Shown piece by piece: positions 10,731 through 22,434 of a stretch of 64,000 nucleotides of DNA (position 1 is its first letter; each line of letters starts with the position of its first letter). The stretch spans positions 187,733,806 to 187,797,805 of the forward strand of contig NC_135502.1 of the NCBI RefSeq assembly GCF_052857255.1, in the 5' to 3' direction. Made by a program: the position numbers and the translations under genes. This DNA is from Amblyomma americanum. Lineage: Eukaryota > Arthropoda > Arachnida > Ixodida > Ixodidae. Under the pieces are notes generated by a model. That model saw nothing but the letters and a program-made list of their open reading frames with translations, was not told the origin of the DNA and ran no database searches.

Positions 10731-13254
10731 CACCCCTCACAAGCGGCAGCATCGCGTGTAATGAGGCTTCACTGCTCAAACAGCGAACAGCAAGTGACAA
10801 GCGTATTATGCGGAGAAAGAACCACGCGAACGAATGCAATCGCATCAATCAGCGCCCGAAGCAGCGCTCAGTTAGCTGGCTTCTACGGGCTTGCCCGAAG
10901 CTTAGAAAAGCGAAACCAAAACTACGCACTCTGATTTCGAGATGGGGCCGTGCGTTTGTTTTCATGCCTGGTGTTGTACACACGTCTCAGGTGCATGGAT
11001 GACTCTGCAGCATAGAATTGAGTTTTGAACAGGGCTATTTCATTGATTGCTTGCTGCGCCAGTCATACCTGGACGCAGCCTTCGTTCAGGAGTCCTTTCA
11101 AATTAACCGATGCGAGGCCCGTAATGTCTGAATTAGCGAGCGTACGACGCCATTGGTGTTGGCGTTGGCCAGGACTGTGCTGGCAGTTCGAATTTTATGG
11201 ATTTTCTAATTAATGTGTGTCGAATTACGAGCTTTTACTGTTATATTACAACTTGTAAAGGTCCCTGTTCACTGCTGGCCGCACAGGTGACAACTGCCAT
11301 GATCACCCGATCGGTCAGGTATTCATTTGTCATGACTGCATTGTTAGCGTGCAAGCATTCTTCGACTGCACACACCACAGTCATCATCGTTCACTGATGA
11401 CCAAAGCACCACCATGACTGCACTGGCGAGAGCTCCGTGCGCTTTCGCATCACTGGCGTCAAGCCCGCTTTCCGGAAACCATTCTTACGGGAAATCCAAG
11501 GAGCATGCAGAACCATGGGTGCAGGGGCAGCTTGCAAGAGAAAAACCACGCTGGCAACGCGCGTGCACTGCACCGACTGATTGGGACTAATTCGCATAGC
11601 ACGCATGGCCAATGCAGTAATGGAGCAGCTCGCCTGACGGGGTGACGCCTGCCTTTGGGGCACTTGAAATCTGCAAAGCGGGGACCGTGGCCAAGTTAGC
11701 AAAGAACAGATGAAAATGGGACAACGCACGTGCTGCCGGTGCCAGCCATAGCTCCGAATTCAAAAACAAAGAAAAAATGCATGCATTAGCGCTTACAACG
11801 TTGTGGCAGACATGCGGCACTGCACCAACAGGCCACAGCGTTCATTGAGGGACCAACCTCTCGTGATCAACCATTAATTTAACTGCCACCTACCAGGGTG
11901 CGGAATGCACTCAACATTACAGACGTGTCAAGCCACACCTACTTGCCCGATACACCACAGCTTTTGCTCTCTAACGAGGTTCAGCAGTACTTAAACTGCA
12001 GCTAATTTTTTTATTTTTTGAAAATTTCGAGGACTGTTTTCGATGTTTATTTCAGGATGTTACTTTCGTTTTCTTTTGGCAAATATTATTTTTAACGAAT
12101 GAAATACTGACTTTTCTCGGTGACTTAATGTAGCAATTCTGCGTGGTCAAAAGTCATTTAAACTTTTAAAATCTATCTCGGTATTTCTGTCATCCTGAAC
12201 AACTTATTTACCAGTAAGTAACGTGTAAATGGTATTACTTGGAGCAGTGATTGTAGAAAGAATTGCTACTGTCATTGAAAGAGTAACTCAAGATAAATGG
12301 AAACAAACTGGAAGTGGAAGACTACTTCTAAGAACTATGATGACATTTTATAGTTAGGTTCTCGTGCTGCATTGAGCGGTCTGTGTGTTGATGGCTGAGA
12401 TGGAACTTCCGCTCAGTCGTCTGGTAGCCAAAATATACTTTTTGGTGACGCTCATTCGCAGTTTTGTGTCCATGTCCTGTATACATCTGACTAACCTATT
12501 TAACCAATAGCTCTAAGCAGGCGATGATAGGGAAGAAACAGTGCTTCTAAAAGATTGTGAGACAGGATGGGCACGCTGCCTATCCAGTGTGCAGAACGCA
12601 CTCAGTGTTACAGACACCAAGCCGCGTCTCCTCGCCGAGATCATGTAATCAGGGAGCCCACGGCCGTACCGGCCATACTGCGGCTATAGGGGTAGTGGGT
12701 CGAGGGAGGCCAGAGAGCAGCAGCTTCGGTGAGGTGAAAACCACGGAAATCTTGAGCCGCCGCATGGTGGCACTAGTGTGTCCTGCTGCGAGCAGTGGCA
12801 TGTTTACAGGTTGCCTGCAGTTTCCCGTGCACGTTTCGCGTTTTTTTGTGTGCGTGTACAGTATACAGCGATAAAATTATGAGATGAGAGACACTGAATG
12901 CAGTTCAGGGGCTTGCTGAAATTGACTTCATCCTAAACTTTTTTTAAAGAGATGAGAGTATCAAACGCTTCTGCTGCAAGAGCAAAGTTGAAGAAAAATG
13001 TGCAGCATATAATTTTCCCTCGGTAAAAGCTTTCCAATAATTTACATCATGATCGAATTGTTCTTCAATGTGCACAATTCAGCCAGTTTGGATATTTACT
13101 CATATTTCTGGTACTCTCTTTTTCATGAATAAAAAACTATTAAAAAAATACATATGTGGCATACAGTTATCTGCGTGCATAACTTTTTTTTTAAGCGAAA
13201 TTTATTGCCTCAGGGTATCAATGATGGGTGAAGGTGTGATGAAAGATGTAGTAG
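10731..13254. other. Unassigned noncoding DNA
   Basis: Only short, mutually overlapping frames are present, and none has recognisable motifs. It probably contains old Tigger and other decayed repeats. Confidence 0.4.
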
Positions 13255-13257
13255 TGA

Positions 13258-13490
13258 TTAATTGAATGAAAAAAGGCTAGCTGATTTGATGAAGTCCAGT
13301 AGAGAACGATGGTACGGTCCCTGTGTCCAGGCAATGTATGAAGCAGGATTGCTTGGCGAAAGACCTACTACCATCAGGTGCCAGGTCCTTGTAGGCTTGA
13401 GAGCTGCGCAGTCCCACAGTAAATGATGACTGTCAGCTTCAATGTCCTCGTGTTTACATATCGGACACCCTGGCCGAGGAAACAAATCTC
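13258..13490 (-). pseudogene. LINE ORF2 C-terminal zinc-knuckle relic
   Basis: The minus strand reads CPICKHEDIEADSHHLLWDC, a Cys-Cys-His-Cys zinc knuckle of the type that ends ORF2 in I/R1-like LINEs, followed by about 45 residues and a stop. The sequence downstream is unrelated. This is the 3' tip of a truncated LINE. Confidence 0.6.
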
Positions 13491-14560
13491 AGTACTGAGG
13501 CGCACATAACTAGTGTGCATAACATGCAGGCTCAGTTAATAAGCTTGAAGACTGCTAGCCGAGGTTTCGATCAGCTCACAGCAACTTGTCCTAATGTGGC
13601 ATAAAAATGAGCGACTATATTGCCAGGTGGCGCTGAAGGGAAAAGACGTTGACGCTGCTTGCGCGCGGATTGAAGGACGTTGAAGTTCTCTCCATCGGTA
13701 TGCGTCGGGACAGCCCCGGCTGGGCGAGGAGGGAAGTCTCCCTCATGAGGGAAAGGGAACGGCGACGGGAGCGCCACCTCGTAGGTTACGCGGAATTCTG
13801 CGGGACCGTACAGAGTCTCTTCGGGATCCGGACAGCGTTACGAGCGGTTGGAGCCGCACGCTCTCGTCACCTTCCGCGGCAGGTGCACGGGGATCCGTTG
13901 TGCTTTGCCACTGGACTTCTGGTTCCAGGCAGCGAAGTGAGCGCAGCAAAGCGAGCGCAGCAAATATGCGCTCTGGTCGCCTTCCTCAGCAAATGCTAGG
14001 GAATGGCTTTGCCTCAAGAACACGGCGCGCACGGGAAAACCCGGCCACCATTGTCAGCGCATACAAAAGTTTGCCGCCGATACTTCCGAAGTCGCGCCCC
14101 TGCCCCAGCCGGTAAGTTGGAAGTCCTTCTTACGTTGCCTTCTACTTCCGAGGAATGCCTCGTTGATGTTTTGTAGCTAGCTGGCCCGCTCTGTGTATTG
14201 ATTGCAAGTGTAATAAATAGCATATGAGTGTTAACGCTAAAGCAAAAAGACGTTGACGCTGGTGGCGTGCAGATTGAAGGACATTGAAGTTTGCTGTTTC
14301 TCCCAACGAAGGACGTGCTGCCGAGCCCTCTCTTGCTGGGTCCCTGTCTTGTCACCAACACCGTGACAGTATATTGAAATAAACATGTATCCCTTGCACA
14401 TGTTTTTTGGTTGTCCTCTGCGCTTTCACGCTCTGTCGTCTGCTCAAAAAGCCCTAGTACGGCCGTCAAGCTGTTCTCACAGTGTTTGCCAAGGAGCATT
14501 AGTGGAGATGTTCAAAATATTTGATTTTATTCGATTTGCCACAGGCTATGTAGCAGACAG
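13491..14560 (+). repeat. Direct repeats about 600 bp apart, possible solo LTR region
   Basis: A segment starting AAGACGTTGACGCT at about 13645 recurs in diverged form at about 14246, both running on to ATTGAAGGAC(G/A)TTGAAG. The GC-rich stretch between them and AATAAA-like sites at 14210 and 14379 would fit LTR material. No primer-binding site, polypurine tract or coding part is visible, so the identity is open. Confidence 0.3.
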
Positions 14561-14574
14561 CATTTTGAAACTTA

Positions 14575-14745
14575 ATCCCAGCTGGCCACGGTGGACACAT
14601 TTTGATGAAGGCAAAAGCAAGGCACTCAAGTACTGTTCAATGTCAGTGCATGTTGAAAAACCCCTGCGGTGGCCTAAATTCATGCTTAGCCATCTTCTAT
14701 GGCGTCTCTCATAGCCCGCGTGTTGCTTTGGGGAGGTAAATTCCG
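14575..14745 (+). repeat. Diverged SINE-like repeat
   Basis: The sequence CACATTTTGATGAAGGCAAAA, then TCAGTGCATGTTGAAAAACC and CATAGCCCGCGTG, resembles the body of tick tRNA-derived SINEs. The pol III head is not clear, and the copy is old. Confidence 0.4.
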
Positions 14746-16167
14746 TATCTCATATACTTATTGGTTTACTGCAGGCATCCCCTTCCAGAGGACAAAACAC
14801 TGCAGCACACGTGCCACACAGGCATGTTTAATGGCATGAAGTGCCTAAAAGTACACTCAGCAGTGTGTTTGGGGTCGACGTATGCACCTATCAATAGATT
14901 ATGCAGTTTCACTACAGCACGTAATTAATAACGTACTCACCGAACTCATCAGCACATCACAGCTCCATACCAACAGCATCTAATATGTTGTGGCTCTTAT
15001 GGGGAATTTATTTTCCTGTTTCAATAATGCTTCCTGTGACACTCGCAAGCTTCCTTTTATGTGCTCAAAGGTCTGCCCTTTTAGTGTTAAAGGCCGGTCC
15101 GTTTTCGAGAAAATCCGATGGCGGCGTCGGTGTTGTGAGCGAAAAATAATGAGCATGGCTTTGGCAGGTGGTCCACAGAGAGCAACCTAGGAGGCAGGTG
15201 GGTCACCTAGGTCACAACCTGCCCACTCGATCTTAAGCAAACCGCCAACCATGGCAGGTGGCAGTTAAATTTATGATTGGTCGCTTGCGAAGAGCAACCT
15301 GAGCTGCACAAGGCCTTCCGCTGGGCGCGCCTGCCATCACAGGGCAATGGCGCATCGTTTACCCGCTGCACCACTGCGCCAGAATGGGTATGAGGAATCC
15401 CAGGGATCAATGAACGTAAAGTAGAGAATGAACTTCTGCATATATGGCAATTAACCCATTACGCTATCACGTCATACCCTTAAGGCGGAGCTTAAGTGTG
15501 CCTTCCAATTTTTGTTCGAGGTATCAGTGCAAAGCAAATATTTTGCGATTCATGTCAGTGCAGGAGAGTTTCATTTAAGCACGTGTTTAGAGCAACGTAT
15601 GTTAGTCAATCGAAGCACTAGTTTATGCACTAATTCGTGCATTATCTGAATAATTATTTCCAGCCACTATCCCGGCCATGGTGACTGCATTAATTGGAGG
15701 AACGCAACAATGGCCACGGGCGCTATGTATGTCATGGGCAAAAAAAAGAGTCAGGACCACACTTGGGCGGTCAAAGTTTTCTTACGCCTTAACTGGTGAT
15801 TATTAATAGATGTTTCACGCATATATAAGTAAAATTTAGTTTTGCACTTGCACGTAAAGGGAGCAAACATTACTATTTCTGTTACGCGACGCGGCAGAAC
15901 GCTTTGAGCGCCGAAGCGTGGTCCGTTTTATTCCACCCTTGGCACTGCGTGGTTATGTATGCTTTTGTGACTCCATAAGCAAATGGGGAGTGTCGGTGCA
16001 TAGCACAGAAACCTAAGTAATTGCAACCAATCCACAGCACCAATTGGCTCGCCAACAACAAAGAATTGATCTGATAGATGGGCCGTTGATGCTTTGTAGC
16101 CGCATTCAGCTCCGCAAGCTTTGTCGCAGGCAAATCATGGCCTCAACTGGGCAACTTTTTTTCAGAC
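14746..16167. other. Unassigned DNA, possible tRNA-derived repeat at 15165-15390
   Basis: The minus strand at about 15340-15390 reads GGCGCAGTGGTGCAGCGGG, like a tRNA A-box region. No clear B box or target duplication was found. Nothing else was recognised. Confidence 0.3.
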
Positions 16168-16217
16168 ATCGCTGGCATAGTACGTATACAGTATCGCTGG
16201 CATAGTACGTATACAGT
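16168..16217. repeat. Perfect 25-bp tandem duplication
   Basis: The 25-bp unit beginning ATCGCTGGCATAGTACG is present at 16168-16192 and again, identically, at 16193-16217. Confidence 0.9.
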
Positions 16218-17033
16218 ATTGTCATACATGGGCATCGTGAGCATGCCGATGAGTGGGCAAACTTCGCAGCAAGCAAGCGCGCATAGCACGACTTCAGCCT
16301 GCTTCAGGTGAAGGGAGCCTCCTGCCGGTGTCCGTGCAAACGGCCTCACCCCGCTATCTAGTTCACTATACTTACAGCTGTGGAGTCAGTGATGGCGAAG
16401 TCATGTGATGCATTGCTGTGGCAAGAACGTTCAAGGTTAAACGTGCAGCGACAGCGAAATCGCTCCGGTGAAAGTAGTAAAAGCTTTCGCTTTTAAAATT
16501 CGCCGGCGCGTTTTCTTTCTGCGAGTGGCGCACCACTCAGAAACGTTAATAATGGACTGTTCCACCAAGGCTTCCTACTTTCTTCTCTGCGTGGGCCTTT
16601 TGCGCAGGCATAGGGGAACGCTTCCGCTGTTTCTCCTGCCTGTGGCGCTGCAACAAGAAAGCATCCTCAATGCACCCGGGGGCAGTGTCTCTGAACGCAT
16701 GTCGCAGGCTCTTTTGCTTCCGCTCCATCGCTGCGCGGGCCCGATTCGTCGGTAGGCTCCACACGCGCGCTTTTGTGTTTTAAGTGTGGTTTTGCTGGTG
16801 CAATTGTAGTGTTTCCACATTTTTGTTTCTTTTATGTTTGACACTCAATGACCAGATTTAAATGTTGCAACATATAATGTGCTATGAAAGCACTGCTATA
16901 AGCAGTTTATTTTACCATAGAACACATGGTAAAGCTGACGATTTCACGACTCATCATTGTTAATATCCGATATATTGTTAAAACCGGTATTGTTATTAGT
17001 GGGTTTGACTGTAGCTTATGTGTTTGGAGGAGA

Positions 17034-17051
17034 GGGGGGGGGGGGGGGGGG
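17034..17051. repeat. Poly-G run of 18
   Basis: Eighteen consecutive G residues are present. Runs like this are prone to sequencing and assembly errors. Confidence 0.9.
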
Positions 17052-19076
17052 CACTAGTGATATGGCAAGCCGAACAAATTTTCTTGTGCTTTCAAATTTG
17101 TCTTAATGGAGCCTACAGTACTACGTGCGATAAAATATTTTAAAAAAAATGTATTTTTTGGCAACCAAAGTAGGAGGTTCATGAGTGCATTCATTATGCA
17201 AGGAAGTTCTTGACAGAAGCACAAGTTCTGCCCTCACTGTTGTCATCGCGAGGAAGGATGTAGGTACACGAATTGTTCTTATTTATGCTCATTTCCAACA
17301 CTGTCAGCTTTCATTGTGGCACACGCAGGGCTGGCCGCAACCGGGGACCGCTGATAGATGCCTGCCAGCTGGACCAGCCTGAGGCACCTCCCAGGCCTGC
17401 CCTTCCCAGACTGGGTGCGTCTGCCCTTCTTCCGCTACAGTAGATTTACCGTACAGGCTCCCTGCGGGTACGCAATGGTCCACCACCTAGCTCTTCAAAG
17501 CATCCAAGTTACGAGGGAAAGCAGCTGCTGTTTTTATTTTTATTTTCTTTATGTATCACATACTGCAAGCTATAATTTGGCCCAAGCAGGAGTTGGGTAC
17601 ACCAAAAGCTGCAGCAGAACTAGCAAACAAAGCATTGCAGCAAACGAAAACACTCCCAGCTGAAAGAACCCCTGAATTGCTATAGATACATTTTGGAAGG
17701 GGCAGTGTGAATGGGGCAGGGGTCAGAGTGGTTGCTCACTCAGTCCATTCATTTATGGTAGCTGTCGAACTCGATTTTAAAAGGCAGCTTCTTGGGAGTG
17801 TGCTGACTGCACAAAGACTTCTCTCGAACTGAGACACTCGCCATATGAATGAGTGGCGCCATATTGTGTGTCACTGGTCACAAACGCTGTTTTTTAAAGC
17901 AACCTTCTCACCAGGCGACTTGGCCAAGTGGCGATAGAAAGGCAGCTGTGTCGCCTGAGGTATCTCAGTGTGGTGGTGGAGTAGCACCAAGGTTTGTGCA
18001 GCTTTGACTTTGTACTCATGCAAAGTCTTCTGCCATGCCTTCGTCGGAAAGGAAAGGTAAGCGAACCTAGGCCGTTGTTACCATTCTTGAGGTTGGGATA
18101 ACTGGCCTCATTGCACAGCCTGCCTTTCACGCAACCCATGAGCTGTTAGAAGGCCACTTCTCTTCTTTGGGTTGGTTCGATGGTGCAGTTCATGCTAATT
18201 TTCTCAGGTTTCAGCAACACAAGCCCTCTTAGAAAGCAATATGTGACAGTATATTGTGCAAGCTTATTGCCAAGAGAGCTGCCTGGTGAAGAGGGTTTCA
18301 GGAATATCTTATCAGAATCGTCAAGATGTGCATGCAGAAATCACTGGGGAAGGGATGTTTTAATCTGCTGCAGTTGGGCGCTCGAAAATCTGAAGCTTAA
18401 GTTCTTGTTAATTCAAGGCCAGTCACATTCATCTACTCCAGTCCTAATGAGCCAAGTGAGCTACGCCATTCCATTTCTTGCCAGGATGTCGCCACTTGTC
18501 CATACCGAAAAGTTGTGAACTAAAACAAAAAGAGCTTCAAAATGTGTGGGTTTTAGTGGGGCATGTGCATCTTTGGAAGAGGTGGCATCTGCAAAGTGGC
18601 TTATTGGCCCTCACAGCAGCAGGCACTGAACGGCATTTGCCCTTCGGTGGTCATTCCAGAGCCAGCCAGCAGCACAAGCTCAGCGATAGCACTGCCGCTA
18701 CGGCGTCGACACATCTTTGGCGTTGCAGTTACAGAGCAGAAAGGAGCCATTCTCATGACTCAAGGCGTAGTGTGCATCACGAGATCATGATATAGCCTCA
18801 GGTGACTAACGTAATCATTTCACAGTCACGACGGCGGAGATAATAGGAGGCTGTCAATGGTTCGACAGCATAGTTCACCGGGGAAGCTTGAGGCACAACA
18901 CGGTAAGGTCCATGGTTTTTGGCGCAGAATTTTGACGGCAGGTCAGGAGTTGATTCTGACAGGAGCCGATTCTGATCATTGGACTTGAGAGAACAGGCGA
19001 GTTGATGACATACTTAGAATTTTCGGGGGAAGACGTGCATGCATCAGGATGGAAAGGAAGAATTGTGTAAAGCATA
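17052..19076. other. Unassigned noncoding DNA
   Basis: Open frames here are short and overlap on both strands without recognisable domains. No element ends were found. Confidence 0.4.
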
Positions 19077-19363
19077 CAGTAAAACCTCGATAAACGGAAG
19101 TCGGTTAAATGGAACCAACGCTTAAATGGAACAAACGCCTCGCAGTTGGTTGGTTTTGTATTAAGGCAATGTAAAAAAAAAATCTCGTTAATCGGAACAA
19201 AAATTTTCCGACCTGCGTATAATTGGAACCGAAAATAGGCTCGAAACCGCAACTTGACGTGAACGCGCAGCCCCATCGCAGTACGCATCACTTCCCCCTC
19301 CCTCCCCCCTTTTTCTAATTTCCGTCTTTGGACGTTTCCGGTTTTCTCACACACCGCAACCTA

Positions 19364-19630
19364 GAGATGGGCAAAACGGCTCACTTCAGTGAGCGGCTCA
19401 GAACGGCTCCGCTCACTGAAGTGAGCCGGATCATTTGAACGGCTCACTTGCTCACTTGGGTCGCTCAGGAAAGAGCCGGGTCTTTTGAGCAACTCCTTTA
19501 AAGAACGAGTGAGCCAGTGAGCCGTGGTTCTTTCCTTTTCACTCCCTCTCTCCACAAGTGCGGTGCAGGGACCATCACTTTTTTTTTTATTTTCCTTCCG
19601 CGCTACCGGCTCCTTCAAGCGCATCTCTAT
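19364..19630. mobile_element. Possible hAT-type MITE
   Basis: The ends TAGAGATGGGC (19364) and GCGCATCTCTA (about 19617-19627) form an 11-bp inverted repeat with one mismatch. The interior is full of GAGCCG/CGGCTC motifs, as in hAT subterminal regions. No 8-bp target duplication is visible, so the call is tentative. Confidence 0.35.
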
Positions 19631-20334
19631 TCTTGATGGCGCCGAGGCGTCGCGGGCCTCCGCTATCTGATATTTCTGGGAGGAGCCAGTGGGTTAGTGG
19701 CACCGCCAGTTAGCTGAGAAAAAAAAGAAAGAAAACTTGTCATCCTTCGAGAGGCGACGCGCAGGTGGGGCGGGGAAGGAAAAGAGCATCACGCAATAAG
19801 GGTAAGGGCTCCCGTAATAATAGGTTTTTCGGAAATTTTCGTTATGTGTTTTTCTTTTATCCAAGCCCTGGGCTCGAGGTTGTGTCAATCTTCAGGGCTA
19901 TACGTGGCTACCTTCATTGGTTATCGAAACTTAGGACGGGCCTCGAAATACGGCCGCTCTAACTTCTTTGTTTATAAAACTTACAAAAAGGCAAGCAAAT
20001 GCGCATTACAAATCACAAGTCGGTATTGCCTAGTTTAGCTAGAGGCTCCGTGCAGTGGCTTGTAATTCTGCAAATATACCTAGGCTTTAACACGTGGGTC
20101 GATAAGTAAGGTCTTGTAGTGTATGTTCTCTGTGTGAGAATTACCTTTTTTTAGTTACAGTTAGTTTGGCCGTCTGTGTGAGATCTGCTTCTGTAACTCA
20201 GTTTGCCTTTGTACATTTATGTAGATATATTTCCTCTCTTCATCATCTGCATTCGACAATCGTCCCCATCTTCAAACACTGCCTGGAGAGGCCCTGTTCC
20301 TCTCTTAAGAAAAGGAAGAGACCATGCCTGAATT

Positions 20335-20483
20335 TACTACACGGCTATTTTACTGATGCATATATCGTTTTGTTTTCATGAAAGCCAAATAACTAGCAGG
20401 TTACACTGTAACCTCTGCTATAGAGTTTAGTTATTTGGCTTTAAAAAAAACGATATTTGCATTAGTAGAATAACCGTGTTATA
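20335..20483. repeat. Long hairpin (about 56-61-nt arms)
   Basis: The left arm 20335-20395 is complementary to the right arm 20428-20483 apart from a few substitutions and small gaps. The shared core includes AAAGCCAAATAACTA and ATATCGTTTT. The 32-nt loop has its own small palindrome, GGTTACACTGTAACC. It could be a foldback element or a small-RNA precursor. Confidence 0.7.
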
Positions 20484-20798
20484 GGTATTTTTACTAATAC
20501 CTTCGAAATGTTGCACCAGCTCACGATGCACGATCGGTGGGAGTCGTGAGACATCGCTCGAACAACAGCTGTCAACGAACGGCGCCATCCTTTGCCAATG
20601 ATTTGCCAGAAGACACGTTCTGAGCGAAACAGCGCTCGCAGACAACGGACGACAACAAGGAAGACACAACACCGCAGGACAACACAAAGCGAGGACAAGC
20701 TCTGCGAGCGCTCTTTTGCTCAGAATGTATCTCAACCAACTCGCCCAGAAGTACGCACTTTGCCAGAAGACCCGGCTCTGATTGAACGGTTCTTCGAA

Positions 20799-21118
20799 CG
20801 GCTCACTGAACGAGAGAGAAGCGGCCCTCCAAAACAGCCGCACGGCTCACTGAACGAGAGAGAAGCGGATCTCCAAAAGAGCCGCACGGCTCACTGAACG
20901 AGAGAACCAGTTCACCAAAAGAGCGACTCTCCAAAAGAGCCAAACGGCTCACTGAACGAGAGAATCGGTTCACCAGAAGAGCGGCTCTCCAAAAGAGCGA
21001 AACGGCTCACTGAGCCAGAGACCCGGCTCTTCAAAAGATCCGGATCTCCAAAGGAGCCAAACGGCTCACTGAGCCAAAGACTCGGCTCTTCAAAAGATCC
21101 GGATCTCTGGGCGACTGA
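20799..21118. repeat. GAGCCG minisatellite
   Basis: CGGCTCACTGA recurs at 20799, 20843, 20887, 20945, 21003 and 21062, giving periods of 44, 44, 58, 58 and 59 bp. Units differ by presence or absence of a 14-15-bp segment. The same motif family occurs at 19370-19530 in the opposite arrangement. Confidence 0.8.
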
Positions 21119-21150
21119 TAGCAGCGCAGAAGCGACCTCACAATGCCCTT

Positions 21151-21507
21151 ATGTTAGAAAGGAAGGTGGAGATAATCAACGACTTCGAGAGTGGTCGCTT
21201 CACAAAAACAGCGCTTGCGACGAACTACGCTGTCCCCAAGAGCAGCCTCACGAGGATACTTCAGGACAAGGATAAGCTGCGGCAGGCTTTCAGAACGTCA
21301 CGCTTTGGCCCTCAAAGAAAACGACTGCGGGTAGCCAACCACGAAGGTCTGGAGAAGTGTCTGGTGGTTTGGCTGTGGAGAGCCCGCAGCGAAAACATTC
21401 CGATCAGCGGGCCACTCATTCACTCGCAAGCAAAAGAATTTGTTCCGCAGCTCGGCATCGAAGGTTTCCTGTGCAGCGAAGGGTGGTTGACGAGATTTAA
21501 AGATTAG
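21151..21507 (+). CDS. Tigger_2 CENP-B-like DNA-binding domain (118 aa)
   Basis: This is the N-terminal part of a pogo/Tigger transposase. A psq-type helix-turn-helix (ERKVEIINDFESGRFTKTAL, then VPKSSLTRIL) spans roughly residues 3-37. It is followed by a second CENP-B-type helix-turn-helix (residues about 60-118, ending EGWLTRFKD). The domain binds the transposon ends. A TAG stop at 21505-21507 interrupts the conserved stretch that continues as NGIVCRAVSGE to about 21579, where the DDE core is missing. The 118-residue frame is otherwise clean and could still make a DNA-binding protein. Confidence 0.7.
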   Translation: MLERKVEIINDFESGRFTKTALATNYAVPKSSLTRILQDKDKLRQAFRTSRFGPQRKRLRVANHEGLEKCLVVWLWRARSENIPISGPLIHSQAKEFVPQLGIEGFLCSEGWLTRFKD

Positions 21508-21518
21508 AATGGCATAGT

Positions 21519-21704
21519 GTGTCGTGCCGTTTCAGGGGAGGCTCCCGCTGCAGACACGACAGCATGCGGGGACTGGCGAGCAAGACGGCTCCCCCATATT
21601 CTGCAGAAGTTAGCAGCCTGTCTAGTATGGGCGGCGCCATCCAAACAAAACGGTTGCGAGAGCTAAAACAAGCAAACATAAAGTCCTTTTTCACAAGCCA
21701 ATAA
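21519..21704 (+). pseudogene. Tigger_2 C-terminal tail with PIP box
   Basis: After a deletion junction near 21580 the frame continues in the transposase tail and ends KQANIKSFFTSQ. This contains Q-A-N-I-K-S-F-F, a full PIP-box match for PCNA binding. About two thirds of a normal transposase, including all catalytic aspartates, is absent between the DNA-binding domain and this tail. The tail lies in a different frame from the upstream domain. Confidence 0.6.
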
Positions 21705-22131
21705 ATTGCAGTTCTTACTGATTTGCACGGAATAAGTGGACTATTGAAATTTTTTTTTTAAATTTCAGTAGTGCTTTGATAAAAAAAAGTTCACTTTTTA
21801 CTGCTTTTGTGCAATAAAGTTTGTGCTGATAGTGTACCATTCTCTTTATTATCTAGATTTTGCATTTGAGATCTGCTTCCGCGGAGACTGCCTACTGCGC
21901 GCACACCTGCCTCGTCGGGACCTAGCAGCGCGGAACGGATTGCGAAATCCAGAACCTTCTCTCTCTAAATGAAACTCCTGATAAACGGAACATATTTTCC
22001 CGGTCCCTTGAGGTTCCATTTAACCAGAGTCCACTGTTCTTGTAGGTTGGCATCCGTAAAGAAGAAAGAACAGAGAATATTTGGTGGTGGTCTGGACACC
22101 GGTATTATTGGCATACGTGACAAATGGGAGT

Positions 22132-22297
22132 ACAGTTGAGGCTCGTTAAAACAAAATGGCTTATAACGACATAATGGATATAAAGAAGGAATGCCGATTC
22201 CCCTTGGAAGCTTTGTCATAACAGGCTGTAACGAAGCTACGACTATAACGAAGTAATCATCAGGTCCCTTCAATTTCAATATAATGAGGTGGAACTG
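22132..22297. mobile_element. Short Tigger-type MITE
   Basis: The ends CAGTTGAGGCTCGTTAAA (from 22136, after TA) and CAGTTCCACCTCATTAT (inverted, ending about 22297) are of Tigger type with ATAACGA motifs inside. The right flank is TT rather than TA. It is non-coding. Confidence 0.45.
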
Positions 22298-22434
22298 TTC
22301 GAGGTCCCATTGAATGAACTGTCATTGAATGGTTTCATATCATGTGGTACAGGTGTCCGGGTGGACTCCTAAAGCCCTACAGCATGCTCCTCCTTGACTC
22401 CTTTCGCAGCCACATCACCACACCTGTGAGAGAA

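Larger units (their letters stand above)
9846..17011. mobile_element. Possible old Tigger shell with insertions
   Basis: The left end (TGTCAAACTCACTTATAGCA from 9847) is similar to the inverted right end (CAGTCAAACCCACTAATAAC reading in from 17011). Both are followed by ATAACCGG / ATATCGG motifs typical of Tigger termini, and the right end abuts TA (17012-17013). A Tigger-like C-terminal relic on the minus strand (10582-10730) fits this orientation. The ends are diverged and the first three bases on the left are lost, so the pairing is tentative. Confidence 0.4.
19077..22036 (+). mobile_element. Tigger_2, internally deleted and interrupted
   Basis: The left end CAGTAAAACCTCGATAAACG (preceded by TA at 19075) pairs with a degenerate right end that reads inward CAGTGGACTCTGGTTAAATG. 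Both termini share GGTTAAATGGAACC. The coding part is reduced to an N-terminal DNA-binding domain (21151-21579) and a C-terminal tail with PIP box (to 21704). A block of GAGCCG-rich sequence and hairpin DNA (19364-21118) lies in the 5' region and probably entered later. Confidence 0.65.

Noticed and set aside
17034..17051. G-quadruplex regulatory element
   Set aside because: A plain G-run could fold, but there is no gene context. It is more likely slippage; a similar run sits in a Tigger end at 54159.
19364..19630. Firm hAT annotation
   Set aside because: The 8-bp target duplication expected for hAT is not found on either candidate right end, so only a low-confidence call is kept.
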